A stretch of 64,000 bases of DNA from Dietzia aurantiaca (lineage in GTDB: Bacteria; Actinomycetota; Actinomycetes; Mycobacteriales; Mycobacteriaceae), in the NCBI RefSeq assembly GCF_021033825.1, contig NZ_JAIFXZ010000004.1, positions 1-64,000 of the forward strand. Direction: 5' to 3'. How positions within the stretch are numbered: the stretch's first letter is position 1; each line of letters starts with the position of its first letter. Below, piece by piece: positions 57,503 to 64,000 of this stretch. The translations under genes were made by a program, and so were the position numbers. Under the pieces are notes generated by a model. It was given only the letters and a program-made list of their open reading frames with translations. It was not told the DNA's origin and ran no database searches.

Positions 57503-57979
57503 TCAGAATTCGATCCCGAGAGAGGTGCCCTCCATCTCGGAGAACACGGGCAGGTTCTCTTCGCTGTAGCGGTCCCACGCGTCGGCGTCCCAGACCTCGA
57601 GACGCTCCCCGAGACCGTTGACGACGCAGTCTTTTCCAAGACCCGCGTACTTCCGCTGACTCGTCGGGATGGAGATCCGCCCCTGCGAGTCCAACTGCTG
57701 GACTTCCGCGCCGCTCACCAGGAGCCGGAAGAACGCCATGTGCCTCTCACTGAGGTTGGCGGTCGGCCGGACCTTTCTGACCAATGCGTCGAACTCGTCT
57801 TCCGGGAAGACCGACAGCGTGTTGGTGAACCACCCACACACGACCACCCCGTCCGCCAGACCAGGCCTGAATCTGGCGGGGATCGTCAGCCGCCCCTTGT
57901 CGTCGAGTTTGGGACGGTGGGTCCCGTACCCGACAAAGGCTCGTTCGCGTCCGGAGTCGACGGGATCGGTGTCGGTCAC
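57503..57979 (-). CDS. mraZ: Transcriptional regulator MraZ
   Basis: A 158-aa protein with two tandem AbrB/MraZ DNA-binding modules: KLDDKGRLTIPARFRPGL (24-41) and QLDSQGRISIPTSQRKYAGL. MraZ forms ring oligomers, binds TGGGN repeats and represses its own division operon in several bacteria. About 10 extra residues lie at the N-terminus. The GTG at 57979 follows AGGAGGTGG and sits 41 bp from the nearest repeat of its putative operator. Confidence 0.95.
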   Translation of the reverse strand: MTDTDPVDSGRERAFVGYGTHRPKLDDKGRLTIPARFRPGLADGVVVCGWFTNTLSVFPEDEFDALVRKVRPTANLSERHMAFFRLLVSGAEVQQLDSQGRISIPTSQRKYAGLGKDCVVNGLGERLEVWDADAWDRYSEENLPVFSEMEGTSLGIEF

Positions 57980-58020
57980 CCGCCACCTCCTGGGGTTCAG
58001 GCCCTTCGATCTCCTTGCGT

Positions 58021-58076
58021 GCCCCACTGTACCCCACAATGCCCCACAAACAAGGCCTGAGCCCCACTTCGCCCCA
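58021..58076 (-). promoter_or_regulatory. MraZ operator: five TGGGGY repeats on a 10-bp grid
   Basis: On the minus strand TGGGGC starts at 58076, 58066, 58046 and 58026, and TGGGGT at 58036. Spacing is exactly 10 bp except for one empty cell at 58056. Repeats of one helical turn with TGGG cores match known MraZ boxes, so autoregulation of the dcw operon is likely. Confidence 0.8.
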
Positions 58077-58087
58077 CCGGCGGCCAT

Positions 58088-58709
58088 AACAGCAGGTCGT
58101 GCGTGTGGTTTTCTCTTAGATCCTCAGCGGCGCCCCGCCGCGACCACAGGAGTTATTGCCACGATCGCAGCTTGGAAGTGACGAATGAGACTGAAGCGAT
58201 CAAGAGCGGCCGTTGGGGCAGCAACGGTGGGAGGAAGTGGGGAGACGGGGCGGGCACACTGGAACCCCAGGTCAGAGCTCTCTCGGTTACCCGTAGCCCC
58301 GGTCGACCCAAGCAGGCGTGCTTTAGCGCACCACGGGTGCCGTCATCCGACCCGGCTGGCGACTGCCAGGGCCCAATCCGCCAGCCGACTCCGCCTGCGA
58401 GGTGCGGTCACAACTGCGCGACCACTCCTCCCGATACCGCGATGACCTGCGGAACCAGACGAGAACACGCACGCGTGATGCGCCACCACTGTTCGCTTGC
58501 AGCACGTGCGTCGTGATGTGAAGTGATGCGGGTATCCGTCCGGTGGGCCACGGTGGGGGCGGCCACCACCCGGGGACGGGCTCCGCCCGGTGGCGATAAG
58601 TGGGGCGATCCCCGGCGGTGTGGGGACGCGTGGGGCGCCAGCCTCTGCTGCGAACCGGGAGCGGCGTCCTCCTACGCCGCCACGACCAGTAGTGGGGTTC
58701 GGCAACAGA
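58088..58709. other. Gene-free region between mraZ and the DUF3040 gene
   Basis: Open frames here have no ribosome-binding sites and irregular third positions, so I call no gene. The stretch is rich in TGGGN on the plus strand (58214, 58228, 58238, 58544, 58554, 58601, 58621, 58631, 58693). The mraZ promoter should lie at its left end. A small RNA cannot be excluded. Confidence 0.5.
58544..58636 (+). promoter_or_regulatory. Additional TGGGN clusters with 10-bp spacing
   Basis: TGGGC at 58544 and TGGGG at 58554 are 10 bp apart; TGGGGC at 58601, TGGGGA at 58621 and TGGGGC at 58631 keep 10-bp steps with one empty cell, echoing the mraZ operator but in the opposite orientation. No plus-strand gene follows, so function is unclear. 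Confidence 0.4.
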
Positions 58710-58745
58710 AAGGAGGGGTGAGCGCGACTGCGCTCACCCCTCCTT
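58710..58745 (-). terminator. Strong hairpin terminator of the DUF3040 gene
   Basis: A perfect 16-bp stem (AAGGAGGGGTGAGCGC and its complement) with loop GACT on the plus strand. On the minus strand it is followed by TTCTGTT, and lies 17 bp after the DUF3040 stop. It should insulate mraZ from the upstream gene. Confidence 0.8.
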
Positions 58746-58762
58746 GGAAGATATTCGGACGA

Positions 58763-59182
58763 CTAGGGGCCCTGCTCGAAACGACGGCGGAAACGGTCCT
58801 CCATGCGAGTGGAGTACGACCGGCCGTCCCCCCCGCCGGAGGACGAAGCCCGGCCGCCACCCGGCATGCGGGGGCCGCCCGACTTCTTCGGACCGGCGGC
58901 GGCCGGGCCCGGCCTGGAACGAAGCGCGAGAACGCCAGCGGCGAACATCACGAGAAAACCGACGAGGCTGAGGACCGGGAACCCTCCCGGCTTGAAATCG
59001 AGTGCCAGACCGCCGATGAGGAGGGCCACACCGAGGATGCCGAGTCCCACGACGAGTCCGGTGGGACGACGAACGCCGGTCGCGCCGGTCTTGCGAACGG
59101 ACGACGCGAACTTCGGGTCGTCGGCGTAGAGCGCGCTCTCAATCTCCTTGAGCATGCGCTGCTCGTGCTCGGACAGGGGCAC
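58763..59182 (-). CDS. DUF3040 membrane protein
   Basis: A 139-aa protein with the DUF3040 start VPLSEHEQRMLKEIE, two transmembrane helices (about residues 43-60 and 69-86) and a Gly/Arg-rich cytoplasmic tail. The start is placed at the GTG (59182) because AAGGAGG precedes it; an ATG at 59197 would put that ribosome-binding site inside the gene. DUF3040 proteins are common beside mraZ in actinobacteria (Rv2169c). Function unknown. Confidence 0.85.
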   Translation of the reverse strand: MPLSEHEQRMLKEIESALYADDPKFASSVRKTGATGVRRPTGLVVGLGILGVALLIGGLALDFKPGGFPVLSLVGFLVMFAAGVLALRSRPGPAAAGPKKSGGPRMPGGGRASSSGGGDGRSYSTRMEDRFRRRFEQGP

Positions 59183-59227
59183 TTCGACCTCCTTCATGTG
59201 CTCGCGTAGACGAGCGCGGCCGGCTAA

Positions 59228-59243
59228 GTCGGTACATACCGAC
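59228..59243. promoter_or_regulatory. Palindrome upstream of the DUF3040 gene
   Basis: GTCGGTA-CA-TACCGAC is a perfect 7-bp inverted repeat, 46 bp before the GTG. A GCTCG-CGTAGA-CGAGC hairpin lies between it and the gene. The 175-bp gap to the HEPN gene has no other structure I can see. Confidence 0.5.
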
Positions 59244-59357
59244 CGGTTCTGGAATCAGCCGGTCAAGGCTGCCCTCCATCATACGAGGGCAACGCCGTGC
59301 TGACCACTGGGATTCCCAGGGAGCGCGGGAAACCCCCCGGCCGGAGCACTCGACCGA

Positions 59358-59783
59358 TCAGGCAGCAGGACCGAGAACCCCCAGCCGCTGGTCCACCAGA
59401 TCGAGAAAGCGGCCGACCGCCCACAGGAAGTCATCGGCCATCTGGGGCTGCACAGTCCGCGGTAGTCCGTCCTCGACGGCGGCCGCCAGCGACGAGTACC
59501 CCCCGAACGCGGCCGCCCACTCACTCATCTCCGGCACTTCGACGGCGAGCCTGTGCCAGACGTCGGACGGGCCACGCTTCCTCGCACCGGGGACGAGTAG
59601 CGCGCCTGCGGCAGAGCGTGCGGCGCGGTACGACTCGAGGAACCGGTCCTCGGGAGTCACGGCGGATATCGCCCGGCCACGATGCGACTCGGCTCGTTCG
59701 GCCCTCCCCAGAGACACCCGGGCGCAGCCTCCGCCGGCAACCCTCAATCCGGTGACCTTCTCCATGCCCACTGCACCACCCAT
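59358..59783 (-). CDS. SAV_6107-type HEPN domain protein
   Basis: A 141-aa, mostly helical protein. From about residue 45 it has RFLESYRAARSAAGALLV, EWAAAFGGYSSLAAAVEDG and ADDFLWAVGRFLDLV, the pattern of the SAV_6107 HEPN family. A clear RX4-6H nuclease motif is not obvious, so activity is uncertain. Start may be ATG 59783 or 59765. It is divergent from the GNAT gene. Confidence 0.75.
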   Translation of the reverse strand: MGGAVGMEKVTGLRVAGGGCARVSLGRAERAESHRGRAISAVTPEDRFLESYRAARSAAGALLVPGARKRGPSDVWHRLAVEVPEMSEWAAAFGGYSSLAAAVEDGLPRTVQPQMADDFLWAVGRFLDLVDQRLGVLGPAA

Positions 59784-59866
59784 CTCCGCCGACTCTCCGC
59801 GTCTGTCCGCACGCTATCGCCGGGGTACGACACAACCCGGGGCGCGCGACGCACGCTCGTGGTGAG

Positions 59867-60457
59867 ATGGAGCGGATGGATACGGTGATCACCCGGCTCG
59901 ACGCGGCCGACTTCAGAGATCGACTTCCCGAGGCGCTCGGGGTATACGTCGACGCGATGGGCTACCCACCCCAGGTGATCCGCTCGCGGGCAGCGGCGTG
60001 GTTGGAGCACAGCCGCCGCGACGGCTGGTCCGGCGTGGCCGCGTTCGAAACCCCCAGTCGTCGGCTGCTCGGGCCGTCGCGGGGACCGCTGATCGCCATC
60101 TGCTACGGCTACCGTGGCGCCCCGGGTCAATGGTGGTACGAGCAGGTCTCGCGGGGTCTCCGGGAGCGGGACGGCTCGCTGCCGGAGGACTACGTGGAAC
60201 TGACCGAGCTTCACGTCGCGCCGTCCTACCAGGGCAAAGGCATCGGCACGGCCCTGCTACGAGAGTTCCTCTCCGACCGCCCCGAGAGCACCGTTCTGCT
60301 GTCGACCCCCGAGGTCGAGAAGGAGAGCAACGGGGCCTGGAGACTGTACCGCTCACTGGGTTTCCGTGACGTTCTGAGGTCATACCGCTTCGACGGCGAC
60401 GCCCGGCCGTTCGCGGTGCTCTCCCGCCCCCTCCCTCTGCCCGAGCAGGAGGACTGA
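59867..60457 (+). CDS. GNAT-family N-acetyltransferase
   Basis: A 196-aa acetyltransferase. Motif A is LTELHVAPSYQGKGIGTALL with the acetyl-CoA loop QGKGIG; WRLYRSLGFRDV is motif B. By position it corresponds to Rv2170 of M. tuberculosis. The ATG at 59867 follows GGTGAG closely; ATG 59876 is possible. The next gene starts 1 bp after its stop. Confidence 0.85.
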   Translation: MERMDTVITRLDAADFRDRLPEALGVYVDAMGYPPQVIRSRAAAWLEHSRRDGWSGVAAFETPSRRLLGPSRGPLIAICYGYRGAPGQWWYEQVSRGLRERDGSLPEDYVELTELHVAPSYQGKGIGTALLREFLSDRPESTVLLSTPEVEKESNGAWRLYRSLGFRDVLRSYRFDGDARPFAVLSRPLPLPEQED

Positions 60458-60458
60458 G

Positions 60459-62045
60459 TTGTCCACCGGTCATGACGTGGTGGTGATCGGGTCCGGCCAC
60501 AACGGACTGGTCTGCGCCGCCTACCTCGCCGCTGCCGGACTCGATGTCCACGTGGTGGAGAAGGACACCGTGATCGGCGGCGCGACGTCGACCGTCGAGC
60601 GCTACCCGGGCCATCTCACCGATCGCGGCTCCTCGGCGCATCTGATGATCCGCCACACGAGCATCCCCGAGGAGCTCGATCTGGCCTCGCACGGCCTGCA
60701 CTACGTCGACTGCGATCCCTGGGGCTTCGCGCCGGCGCCGCCCGGGACCGACGAACCGCCGATCGTCTTCCACCGCGACCTCGACGCGACCTGCGCGAGC
60801 ATCGCCGAAGCCTGCGGAACGGCTGACGCACAGGCGTACCGCGCGTTCGTCCGTCGTTGGGAGGTGCTGGCCGGGCGGATGATGAAGGGCTTCGCGGTGC
60901 GACCGAGTGCTGCGGGCCTGGGTTCGGCCTTCCTCGGAGTGGAGGACTTCCGGGATCCCTTCGGGGCTGTCCAGACGTTCCTGTCGTCGGGGGACGCGCT
61001 CCTCGACGCCACGTTCACCTCGGAGCGGCTGAAGGCCGCTCTCTCGTGGTTCGGGGCGCAGTCCGGTCCCCCGATGTCGCATCCGGCCACGGCTCCGATG
61101 ATCGGGTTCGCCGCGCTGATGCACACGATCCCGCCGGGCCGCGCGATCGGTGGCTCCGGAGCCCTCGCCGATGCCCTCGCCTCGGTCATCCGCACGCATG
61201 GCGGCGCCATCACCGCCGGCGCCGGCGCAACGGCGATCCGCCGGTCCGGACGCGGATGGCGCGTGGAGACCGAGGGTGGCCCCACACTCTCCTGCTCGGC
61301 CGTCGTGTCGGCCTGCCATGTCCACACCACGCTCGGCCTCCTCACTGACGTGCTCCCGACTTCGACGCTGGACACCTGGCGGAGGCGGATCCGCCCCGGG
61401 TTCGGGCTGGGAATGGTCGTCCGGCTCGGCACTACCGACCTGCCGCGTTACCCCGGCGTGCCCGTCGAATCGAGCGCTCACGGCCTCCAGTTCCTGGTGA
61501 CGGATCGCCGCCACCTGGATCGTCGCCACGGTGTCGCCGCGGCCGGCGGGCTGGATGCGGACCCCGCCGTCCTCGCGATGAGTTTCAGCTCGCTTGACCC
61601 GTCACTCGCCCCCGAGGGCCGACACGAACTCACGTTGTGGTCGCAGTGGCATCCCCGCCACCTCGCGGACGGCCGGTCCTGGGCGGCGGCCGGTCCGGAC
61701 GAAGCCGACCGGATCATCGCGGCTGCGGACCGGTTCGCGCCCGGGCTGGCCGACTCGGTCGTCCACCGTCACGTCCAGACCCCCGAGGATCTCGAACGCG
61801 AACTGGGCTTGATCGGCGGAAACGTGATGCACGTCGAGATGTCGCTGGATCAGATGTTGCCCATGCGGCCCCATCCGGACCTGCGCGGCTACGCGGTTCC
61901 GGGGGCAGACGGCGTCTTCCTGGCGGGTGCATCGACCCATCCCGGTGGCGGCGTCATCGGGACCAGCGGCCGGACGGTCGCACGGCTTGTCGGTCGGCGA
62001 CTCGGCACGTCGACACGCCGCCGCCGCGGGGCACGGGCAGAATGA
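60459..62045 (+). CDS. FAD-dependent oxidoreductase of the phytoene desaturase type
   Basis: A 528-aa flavoprotein with an N-terminal dinucleotide fold (VVVIGSGHNGLVCAAYLAAAG, VVEKDTVIGGATST) and the C-terminal FAD motif DGVFLAGASTHPGGGVIGTSG, as in CrtI-like and NAD(P)-independent desaturases. The polar middle part and lack of a carotenoid cluster leave the substrate open. The TTG at 60459 follows CAGGAGG at 7 nt. It overlaps lppM by 4 bp. Confidence 0.85.
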   Translation: MSTGHDVVVIGSGHNGLVCAAYLAAAGLDVHVVEKDTVIGGATSTVERYPGHLTDRGSSAHLMIRHTSIPEELDLASHGLHYVDCDPWGFAPAPPGTDEPPIVFHRDLDATCASIAEACGTADAQAYRAFVRRWEVLAGRMMKGFAVRPSAAGLGSAFLGVEDFRDPFGAVQTFLSSGDALLDATFTSERLKAALSWFGAQSGPPMSHPATAPMIGFAALMHTIPPGRAIGGSGALADALASVIRTHGGAITAGAGATAIRRSGRGWRVETEGGPTLSCSAVVSACHVHTTLGLLTDVLPTSTLDTWRRRIRPGFGLGMVVRLGTTDLPRYPGVPVESSAHGLQFLVTDRRHLDRRHGVAAAGGLDADPAVLAMSFSSLDPSLAPEGRHELTLWSQWHPRHLADGRSWAAAGPDEADRIIAAADRFAPGLADSVVHRHVQTPEDLERELGLIGGNVMHVEMSLDQMLPMRPHPDLRGYAVPGADGVFLAGASTHPGGGVIGTSGRTVARLVGRRLGTSTRRRRGARAE

Positions 62046-62770
62046 CGGACGTGACCGAACCTCATCCGACCGCTACCGCACACGCCACCGGTGGACGTAG
62101 CTCCCTGGCCCGGCGGCTGACCGGTGTCACGGCACTGGTCACGATGCTGTTCGTTCTCACCGGATGCCTCCAGCTCAACGCGCAGATGAGCGTCCGGAAG
62201 GACGACACGGTCTCCGGCCGGATACTCATCGCCGCCGATCAGCCCGCGCAGGCCGCCGCACTGGAGCGACTGGGCACGCCGTCCGGACTCGAGCAGAAGG
62301 TCCGGATCACCCCGTACTCGGCGGACGGCTTCACCGGCAGGGAGATCTACTTCACCCAGTTGACCTTCGCCGAGATGGACACCCTCTCGCTCGCGGTGGA
62401 CATCGAAGGGGCGCGTCCCTACTCCATGAGCTTCCGCCGCAGCGGTGACACCGTGTCGTTCAGCGGCTCCGTGGACCTGTCGGGGCTTCCCGCCGATCGT
62501 GCGGAGTCGGCCACCACACGGGTCGATCTGACCTTCCCCAACCGCATCAGCGAGACGAACGGGACGATCGGGACCGGAAACTCCGTCAGTTGGACGCCGG
62601 CGCCGGGGTCCATCACACGGATGCAGGCGTCGTCCTCCTACCCGGACCCCGCCGCGCGCGGATTCGCCGTGTGGATGATCGTCGGCATAGGCGCGGCGCT
62701 TCTGGTGTCGATCGGCACGGTGCTCGCCGCCCGCACCTCGAGGGCTCGTTCGGACCGGCTGTCGCGCTGA
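62042..62770 (+). CDS. lppM: LppM-family lipoprotein
   Basis: A 242-aa exported protein: signal peptide, lipobox LTGC (Cys42), an LppM domain (QMSVRKDDTVSGRILIAAD, SFRRSGDTVSFSGS) and a C-terminal transmembrane helix (about 214-232). In M. tuberculosis LppM (Rv2171) affects entry and trafficking in macrophages; in a non-pathogen it is probably an envelope lipid-binding protein. ATG overlaps the preceding stop (ATGA). Confidence 0.85.
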   Translation: MTDVTEPHPTATAHATGGRSSLARRLTGVTALVTMLFVLTGCLQLNAQMSVRKDDTVSGRILIAADQPAQAAALERLGTPSGLEQKVRITPYSADGFTGREIYFTQLTFAEMDTLSLAVDIEGARPYSMSFRRSGDTVSFSGSVDLSGLPADRAESATTRVDLTFPNRISETNGTIGTGNSVSWTPAPGSITRMQASSSYPDPAARGFAVWMIVGIGAALLVSIGTVLAARTSRARSDRLSR

Positions 62771-62792
62771 CCGCTGCCTACGCGATGACCAC

Positions 62793-62823
62793 AGCGCCGC
62801 GCCGTTCCGACCGGCGCGGCGCT
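62793..62823. terminator. Bidirectional hairpin between lppM and the MetF-like gene
   Basis: AGCGCCGCGCC and GGCGCGGCGCT form a perfect 11-bp stem with a 9-nt loop in the 76-bp gap between convergent genes. No U-tract, as is common in actinobacteria. Confidence 0.7.
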
Positions 62824-62846
62824 CCGGCGAATGCGGGTGTCGGGGG

Positions 62847-63824
62847 TCAGGCGGTGCCGATCGAGGCCCCTGCCGCGGGCACCATCGACAGGTTGGCCAG
62901 GACCTCGTGCGTGGCCCGCGAGAAGTTCAGGGTGTTGAAGTGCAGACAGGGCACGCCTTCGGCGATCAGGCGCTCGCAGAGCCGCGTCGCGAACCCGATC
63001 CCGACCTCGCGCACTGCGGCCCGGTTCTCCTCGGGGCCGTCACCGGCCGCGAGCCGGAGCTGCTCTGCCAGGCCGGTCGGCAGTTCGCAGCCGGACAACT
63101 CCACCATGCGGCGCACCACCCGGAGGCTCGTGACCGGCATCAGCCCGGGGATGATCGGCTTGGCCCCCTGCTCCGGGTCCGCCTCGACGACACGATCACG
63201 CAGCCGCAGGTAGTCGTCGACATCCCAGAACATCTGGGTGATCGAATACTCCGCCCCGGCGCGCAACTTGCCGACCAGCACCTCCGTGTCGTGGTGCAGG
63301 TCGCGGGCGCGGTAATGCCCTTCCGGGAACGACGCCACGCCCACATGGAAATCGCCCACCTCGTGGATGAGACGGACCAGCTCCTCCGCGTAATGCAGCC
63401 CCTCGGGGTGCGCGGCCCACTCGCCGAGCGGGTCCCCGGGCGGGTCCCCCCGGAGGGCGAGAATGTTCGAGACCCCGACCTCGCCGTACACGCGGACCAT
63501 CTCGCGCAACTCGTCGACGGTGTGTCCGACGGCGGTGAGGTGCGCGATGGGCACGATGTCGGTCTCGCGGACGATGCGCTCCACCACTCGAACCGTGCGA
63601 TCGCGTGTCGAGCCACCGGCGCCGTAGGTGACGGAGGCGAACGCCGCCCCGAGCTCGGAGAACACGGAGGCGGCACGCCAGAGTCGCTCCTCCGCCGCTT
63701 CATCGCGCGGCGGGTAGAACTCCACGGAGAACGGAACCCTGGGGGTGGTGGACGCGGCGATGCGCTCCACGATGCACGGGTGCCGGCCGCCGTCCGTCGG
63801 GTCGAAGTCGGGGAGCTGGGTCAC
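62847..63824 (-). CDS. Methylenetetrahydrofolate reductase family protein
   Basis: A 325-aa TIM-barrel protein of the MetF family, reducing 5,10-methylene-THF to 5-methyl-THF with FAD. Signatures are FSVEFYPPRDEAAEERLW, FASVTYGAGGSTRDRT, ALRGDPPGDP and QMFWDVDDYLRL; PGLMPVTSLRVVRRM follows. It is somewhat longer than E. coli MetF. The GTG at 63824 is preferred over one at 63845 because TACGCT lies 6 nt before it. By position it matches Rv2172c. Confidence 0.88.
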   Translation of the reverse strand: MTQLPDFDPTDGGRHPCIVERIAASTTPRVPFSVEFYPPRDEAAEERLWRAASVFSELGAAFASVTYGAGGSTRDRTVRVVERIVRETDIVPIAHLTAVGHTVDELREMVRVYGEVGVSNILALRGDPPGDPLGEWAAHPEGLHYAEELVRLIHEVGDFHVGVASFPEGHYRARDLHHDTEVLVGKLRAGAEYSITQMFWDVDDYLRLRDRVVEADPEQGAKPIIPGLMPVTSLRVVRRMVELSGCELPTGLAEQLRLAAGDGPEENRAAVREVGIGFATRLCERLIAEGVPCLHFNTLNFSRATHEVLANLSMVPAAGASIGTA

Positions 63825-63830
63825 CGGACC

Positions 63831-63836
63831 AGCGTA
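63831..63836 (-). promoter_or_regulatory. -10 box for leaderless transcription of the MetF-like gene
   Basis: TACGCT on the minus strand ends 6 nt before the GTG at 63824, which supports that start over the upstream GTG. Confidence 0.5.
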
Positions 63837-63873
63837 GCCCGACACGTGCCCGGGACTGCTTCCGCCCGGGGAC

Positions 63874-63879
63874 TAGGAT
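63874..63879 (+). promoter_or_regulatory. -10 box of the last, truncated gene
   Basis: TAGGAT in the divergent region; transcription would start near 63886, giving a leader of about 45 nt with a GGAAGG ribosome-binding site. Confidence 0.45.
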
Positions 63880-63929
63880 TGACGACGACGAGGGCGACCG
63901 GACCGGACGCCCGGAAGGGATGGTGCCCG

Positions 63930-64000
63930 TTGGCCCCGACGACTCGCCCCGACGACGGAGAACGCGTCCTCACAGCGCTCCGCCGGCATCTCGACGGGCG
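63930..64000 (+). CDS. Probable polyprenyl diphosphate synthase, N-terminus only
   Basis: Only 23 codons fit before the window ends. The frame from TTG 63930 (APTTRPDDGERVLTALRRHLDG) follows GGAAGGGA. In mycobacteria the gene after the MetF-like gene is idsA2, a geranylgeranyl-type diphosphate synthase, so the call rests mainly on gene order. An overlapping ATG frame at 63920 is Arg/Pro-rich and less likely. Confidence 0.45.
   Translation, partial: MAPTTRPDDGERVLTALRRHLDG

Noticed and set aside
57066-57578. A 170-codon minus-strand frame containing LTYFPNARWV as a full gene
   Set aside because: It runs antiphase through mraZ and rsmH with no start signal. Only the short peptide within the leader is of interest, and it is reported as a finding.
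58103-58516. Possible small protein in the gene-free region beside mraZ
   Set aside because: Many Cys/Thr/Ser codons with irregular third positions, no ribosome-binding site, no family resemblance.
59183-59197. ATG at 59197 as start of the DUF3040 gene
   Set aside because: It would place the strong AAGGAGG ribosome-binding site inside the gene; the GTG at 59182 follows that site and matches the family's usual N-terminus.
63825-63845. GTG at 63845 as start of the MetF-like gene
   Set aside because: No ribosome-binding site; the -10-like TACGCT lies between it and the GTG at 63824, so the shorter form is preferred.
1-64000. tRNA, rRNA or CRISPR array
   Set aside because: Reading both strands I saw no cloverleaf with a TTCGA-type arm, no rRNA-like tract and no regularly spaced direct repeats of CRISPR length.

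Overview
The window is a chromosomal segment of a very GC-rich, mycolic-acid-type actinobacterium (order Mycobacteriales). The signs are a compact mraZ-to-wag31 division cluster without ftsA, a DAP-type MurE, Wag31, LppM-like and MTB12-like lipoproteins, frequent GTG/TTG starts, and many apparently leaderless promoters. Dietzia is my best guess for the genus, from overall style only; I could not test it.

Layout. 1-224: the end of an IS3-like insertion sequence abutting the 3' remnant of a host gene. 291-6001: accessory and metabolic genes, including a tightly coupled trio (Zn-dependent alcohol dehydrogenase, shortened solute-binding lipoprotein, CDF-type transporter). 6118-8885: NAD synthesis, with nadA-nadC divergent from an NrtR/NdnR-type Nudix repressor and a strong palindrome between them. 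8836-11726: a DUF2567-like membrane protein and an OafA-type acyltransferase. 11835-20759: glycogen-to-trehalose genes (glgX/treX, treY, treZ), interrupted by an S4 RNA-binding protein, a nitroreductase, a YigZ protein and a small membrane protein. 20875-29244: ilvA, dnaE, a RarD-like transporter, rluD and lspA, all on the minus strand. 29315-33676: two lipoproteins, an asparaginase and dinB. 33689-37180: ileS behind a T-box leader. 37178-57979: the division and cell-wall cluster, transcribed on the minus strand as mraZ-rsmH-ftsL-ftsI-murE-murF-mraY-murD-ftsW-murG-murC-ftsQ-ftsZ-pgeF-yggS-sepF-yggT-wag31, then a small membrane protein. 58763-64000: the flank known beside mraZ in mycobacteria (DUF3040, HEPN protein, GNAT, FAD oxidoreductase, lppM, MetF-like) and the first codons of a probable polyprenyl synthase.

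The most unusual signals are regulatory. MraZ-type TGGGGY repeats lie on a strict 10-bp grid upstream of mraZ, with further TGGGN clusters in the adjacent 675-bp gene-free stretch. A structured leader lies between mraZ and rsmH; its loop also encodes a peptide, LTYFPNARWV, out of frame with rsmH. The ileS T-box is clear. An 8-bp inverted repeat brackets a -10 box placed for leaderless nrtR transcription. At least eight genes show TANNNT 6-8 nt before the start codon. On the protein side, the solute-binding lipoprotein seems to lack one whole lobe, and its partner transporter lacks the usual HxxxD metal sites.

No tRNA, rRNA or CRISPR array was seen. I found no obviously novel defence or biosynthetic system; most of the window is conserved core genome.
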